Assembly (NCBI RefSeq): GCF_021397715.1
Contig: NZ_CP090207.1
Coordinates: forward strand, 3,472,001-3,536,000
Direction: 5' to 3'
Source of the DNA: Pantoea agglomerans
GTDB lineage: Bacteria > Pseudomonadota > Gammaproteobacteria > Enterobacterales > Enterobacteriaceae
Length of the DNA stretch: 64,000 nt
Below are positions 63,315 through 64,000 of the stretch, in pieces; the first letter of the stretch is position 1, and each line of letters starts with the position of its first letter. A program made the translations under genes and the position numbers. A model generated the notes under the pieces. It made no database searches. It saw only the letters and a program-made list of their open reading frames with translations, and was not told where the DNA came from.

Positions 63315-63682
63315 GCCGGAGCGGCAGTTGAATATCACTCTTTACAGGCCGGAAAATTAGCCTCCGGTGTCGATATATTCAAAAAAGGGGGAAAAATAAA
63401 AATTAAACCGATGAATACCTGAATAAAAATAGCGGCGCGCAAAAAAATGGCTAAAAATGAAACAATGTAAAGCGCTAAATATTTATCGTGGTTTCTGAGA
63501 CGGCGGCGGCATTTTAGGGGATTTCCGAAAGGAAGCCCAGCGGCTTCAGGCAAGACGGGGAAGAAGGTTTGTTGAAGATATAAACAAATAATATAAATAA
63601 AGCTTTTTGATTTGTTAGATTCAATGAGCAGAATTTACGCTTTTTTACCTCAAGTGATTTTTTTGTCGATGTCAGAACAGCA
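63315..63682. other. AT-rich intergenic region between mraZ promoter and cra
   Basis: About 370 bp without a supported gene. A 72-codon minus-strand frame (63335-63553) has no family resemblance. The segment is strongly AT-rich around 63380-63480 and 63570-63660, with A- and T-tracts that could be bent DNA or H-NS/IHF targets. Confidence 0.45.
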
Positions 63683-63716
63683 ATTTAAAACGGCGGGCAG
63701 CAGTAATACTGCCCGT
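63683..63716 (-). terminator. Terminator of cra
   Basis: CGGGCAG (63694-63700) and CTGCCCG (63709-63715) form a stem right after the cra stop; on the minus strand it is followed by CCGTTTTAAATT. Good intrinsic-terminator shape. Confidence 0.78.
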
Positions 63717-63719
63717 GAC

Positions 63720-64000
63720 TCATTTAACTTTCCGGCTTAATTGTCCACGGCGGTATAAATTACGCCGGATGCGGGTTAAACCCGGTTTAGGTTTTCTCGG
63801 TTCGTCTAACGACGCTAAAACCAATTCCAGTACCCGCTCTGCCACATCCCGGTGACGCTGACCGACCGCCAGTACCGGACACTCCAGAAAGTCCAGTAAT
63901 TCGTGGTCGCCAAAAGTGGCAATAGCCAGCTCGGTGGGAAGCCGCCCGTCACGTTTCAGCGTGACATCCATTACGCCCTGCAGCAGACCAAACGAGGTGG
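63720..64000 (-). CDS. cra: Catabolite repressor/activator Cra (FruR), C-terminal part
   Basis: Only the last 93 or so codons are in the window; the gene continues beyond 64000. The visible part ([18 protein letters not shown], then [58 protein letters not shown]) matches the C-terminal effector domain of Cra, a LacI-family regulator released from DNA by fructose 1-phosphate. The gene order cra-mraZ is the same as in E. coli. The C-terminal tail RGQLSRKVK is slightly longer than the K-12 one. Confidence 0.96.
   Translation of the reverse strand, partial: TSFGLLQGVMDVTLKRDGRLPTELAIATFGDHELLDFLECPVLAVGQRHRDVAERVLELVLASLDEPRKPKPGLTRIRRNLYRRGQLSRKVK

Noticed and set aside
63335-63553. 72-codon minus-strand frame upstream of mraZ
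   Set aside because: Hydrophobic middle segment drew attention, but it lies in strongly AT-rich DNA with no ribosome site and no known relative.

Overview
The window is enterobacterial chromosome, most likely from an Erwiniaceae member such as Pantoea. I infer this from protein similarity remembered from the E. coli K-12 two-minute region (near-identical lengths and motifs for SpeD, AcnB, Lpd, AceE/F, SecA, FtsZ and the Mur enzymes) combined with accessory genes typical of plant-associated enterics. The backbone order cueO, yacC, speE, speD, (insert), yacL, acnB, (insert), lpd, aceF, aceE, pdhR, aroP, (insert), ampE, ampD, nadC, ppdD, hofB, hofC, guaC, coaE, zapD, yacG, mutT, secA, secM, lpxC, ftsZ to mraZ, cra matches the K-12 order as I know it. 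No rRNA, tRNA, phage or insertion sequence was seen.

Region by region: 1-294 is the C-terminal end of a PLP-dependent Cys/Met-metabolism enzyme. 297-4227 holds the copper oxidase gene cueO with a CueR-type promoter, yacC, and the spermidine genes speE and speD. 4401-14348 is a 10 kb catabolic island inserted between speD and yacL: a GH28-type glycosidase, a DeoR regulator, a PdxA2-type dehydrogenase and a DUF1537 four-carbon acid-sugar kinase on one side. A divergent control region with 20-bp-spaced direct repeats separates these from an Fe-alcohol dehydrogenase, a DapA/NanA-superfamily lyase, a sodium:solute symporter, a four-Asp-box BNR propeller protein and an SDR. This is the best candidate for an undescribed system. 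It superficially resembles sialic acid catabolism but lacks its kinase, epimerase and deacetylase, and the BNR protein has no obvious sialidase FRIP motif.

14362-17532 is yacL and acnB. 17958-20411 is a second insert: a metallo-beta-lactamase-fold hydrolase, a phenolic acid decarboxylase and a divergent LysR regulator. Immediately after it, at 20456-20599, is a one-spacer type I-E CRISPR remnant with a recognisable leader and no cas genes in the window. 20705-27734 is the pyruvate dehydrogenase locus (lpd, aceF, aceE, pdhR) with a perfect PdhR operator. aroP follows, then a third insert (GPH sugar symporter plus GH43 glycosidase) that runs into ampE.

32154-41456 carries ampE/ampD, nadC, the type IV pilus genes ppdD-hofB-hofC, a 7-bp microsatellite, guaC, coaE-zapD-yacG and mutT. 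From 63223 down to 41842 on the minus strand lies the dcw cluster (mraZ, rsmH, ftsL, ftsI, murE, murF, mraY, murD, ftsW, murG, murC, ddlB, ftsQ, ftsA, ftsZ, lpxC), followed by secM and secA. It builds peptidoglycan precursors, divides the cell and starts lipid A synthesis; most genes overlap or abut. The window ends inside cra.
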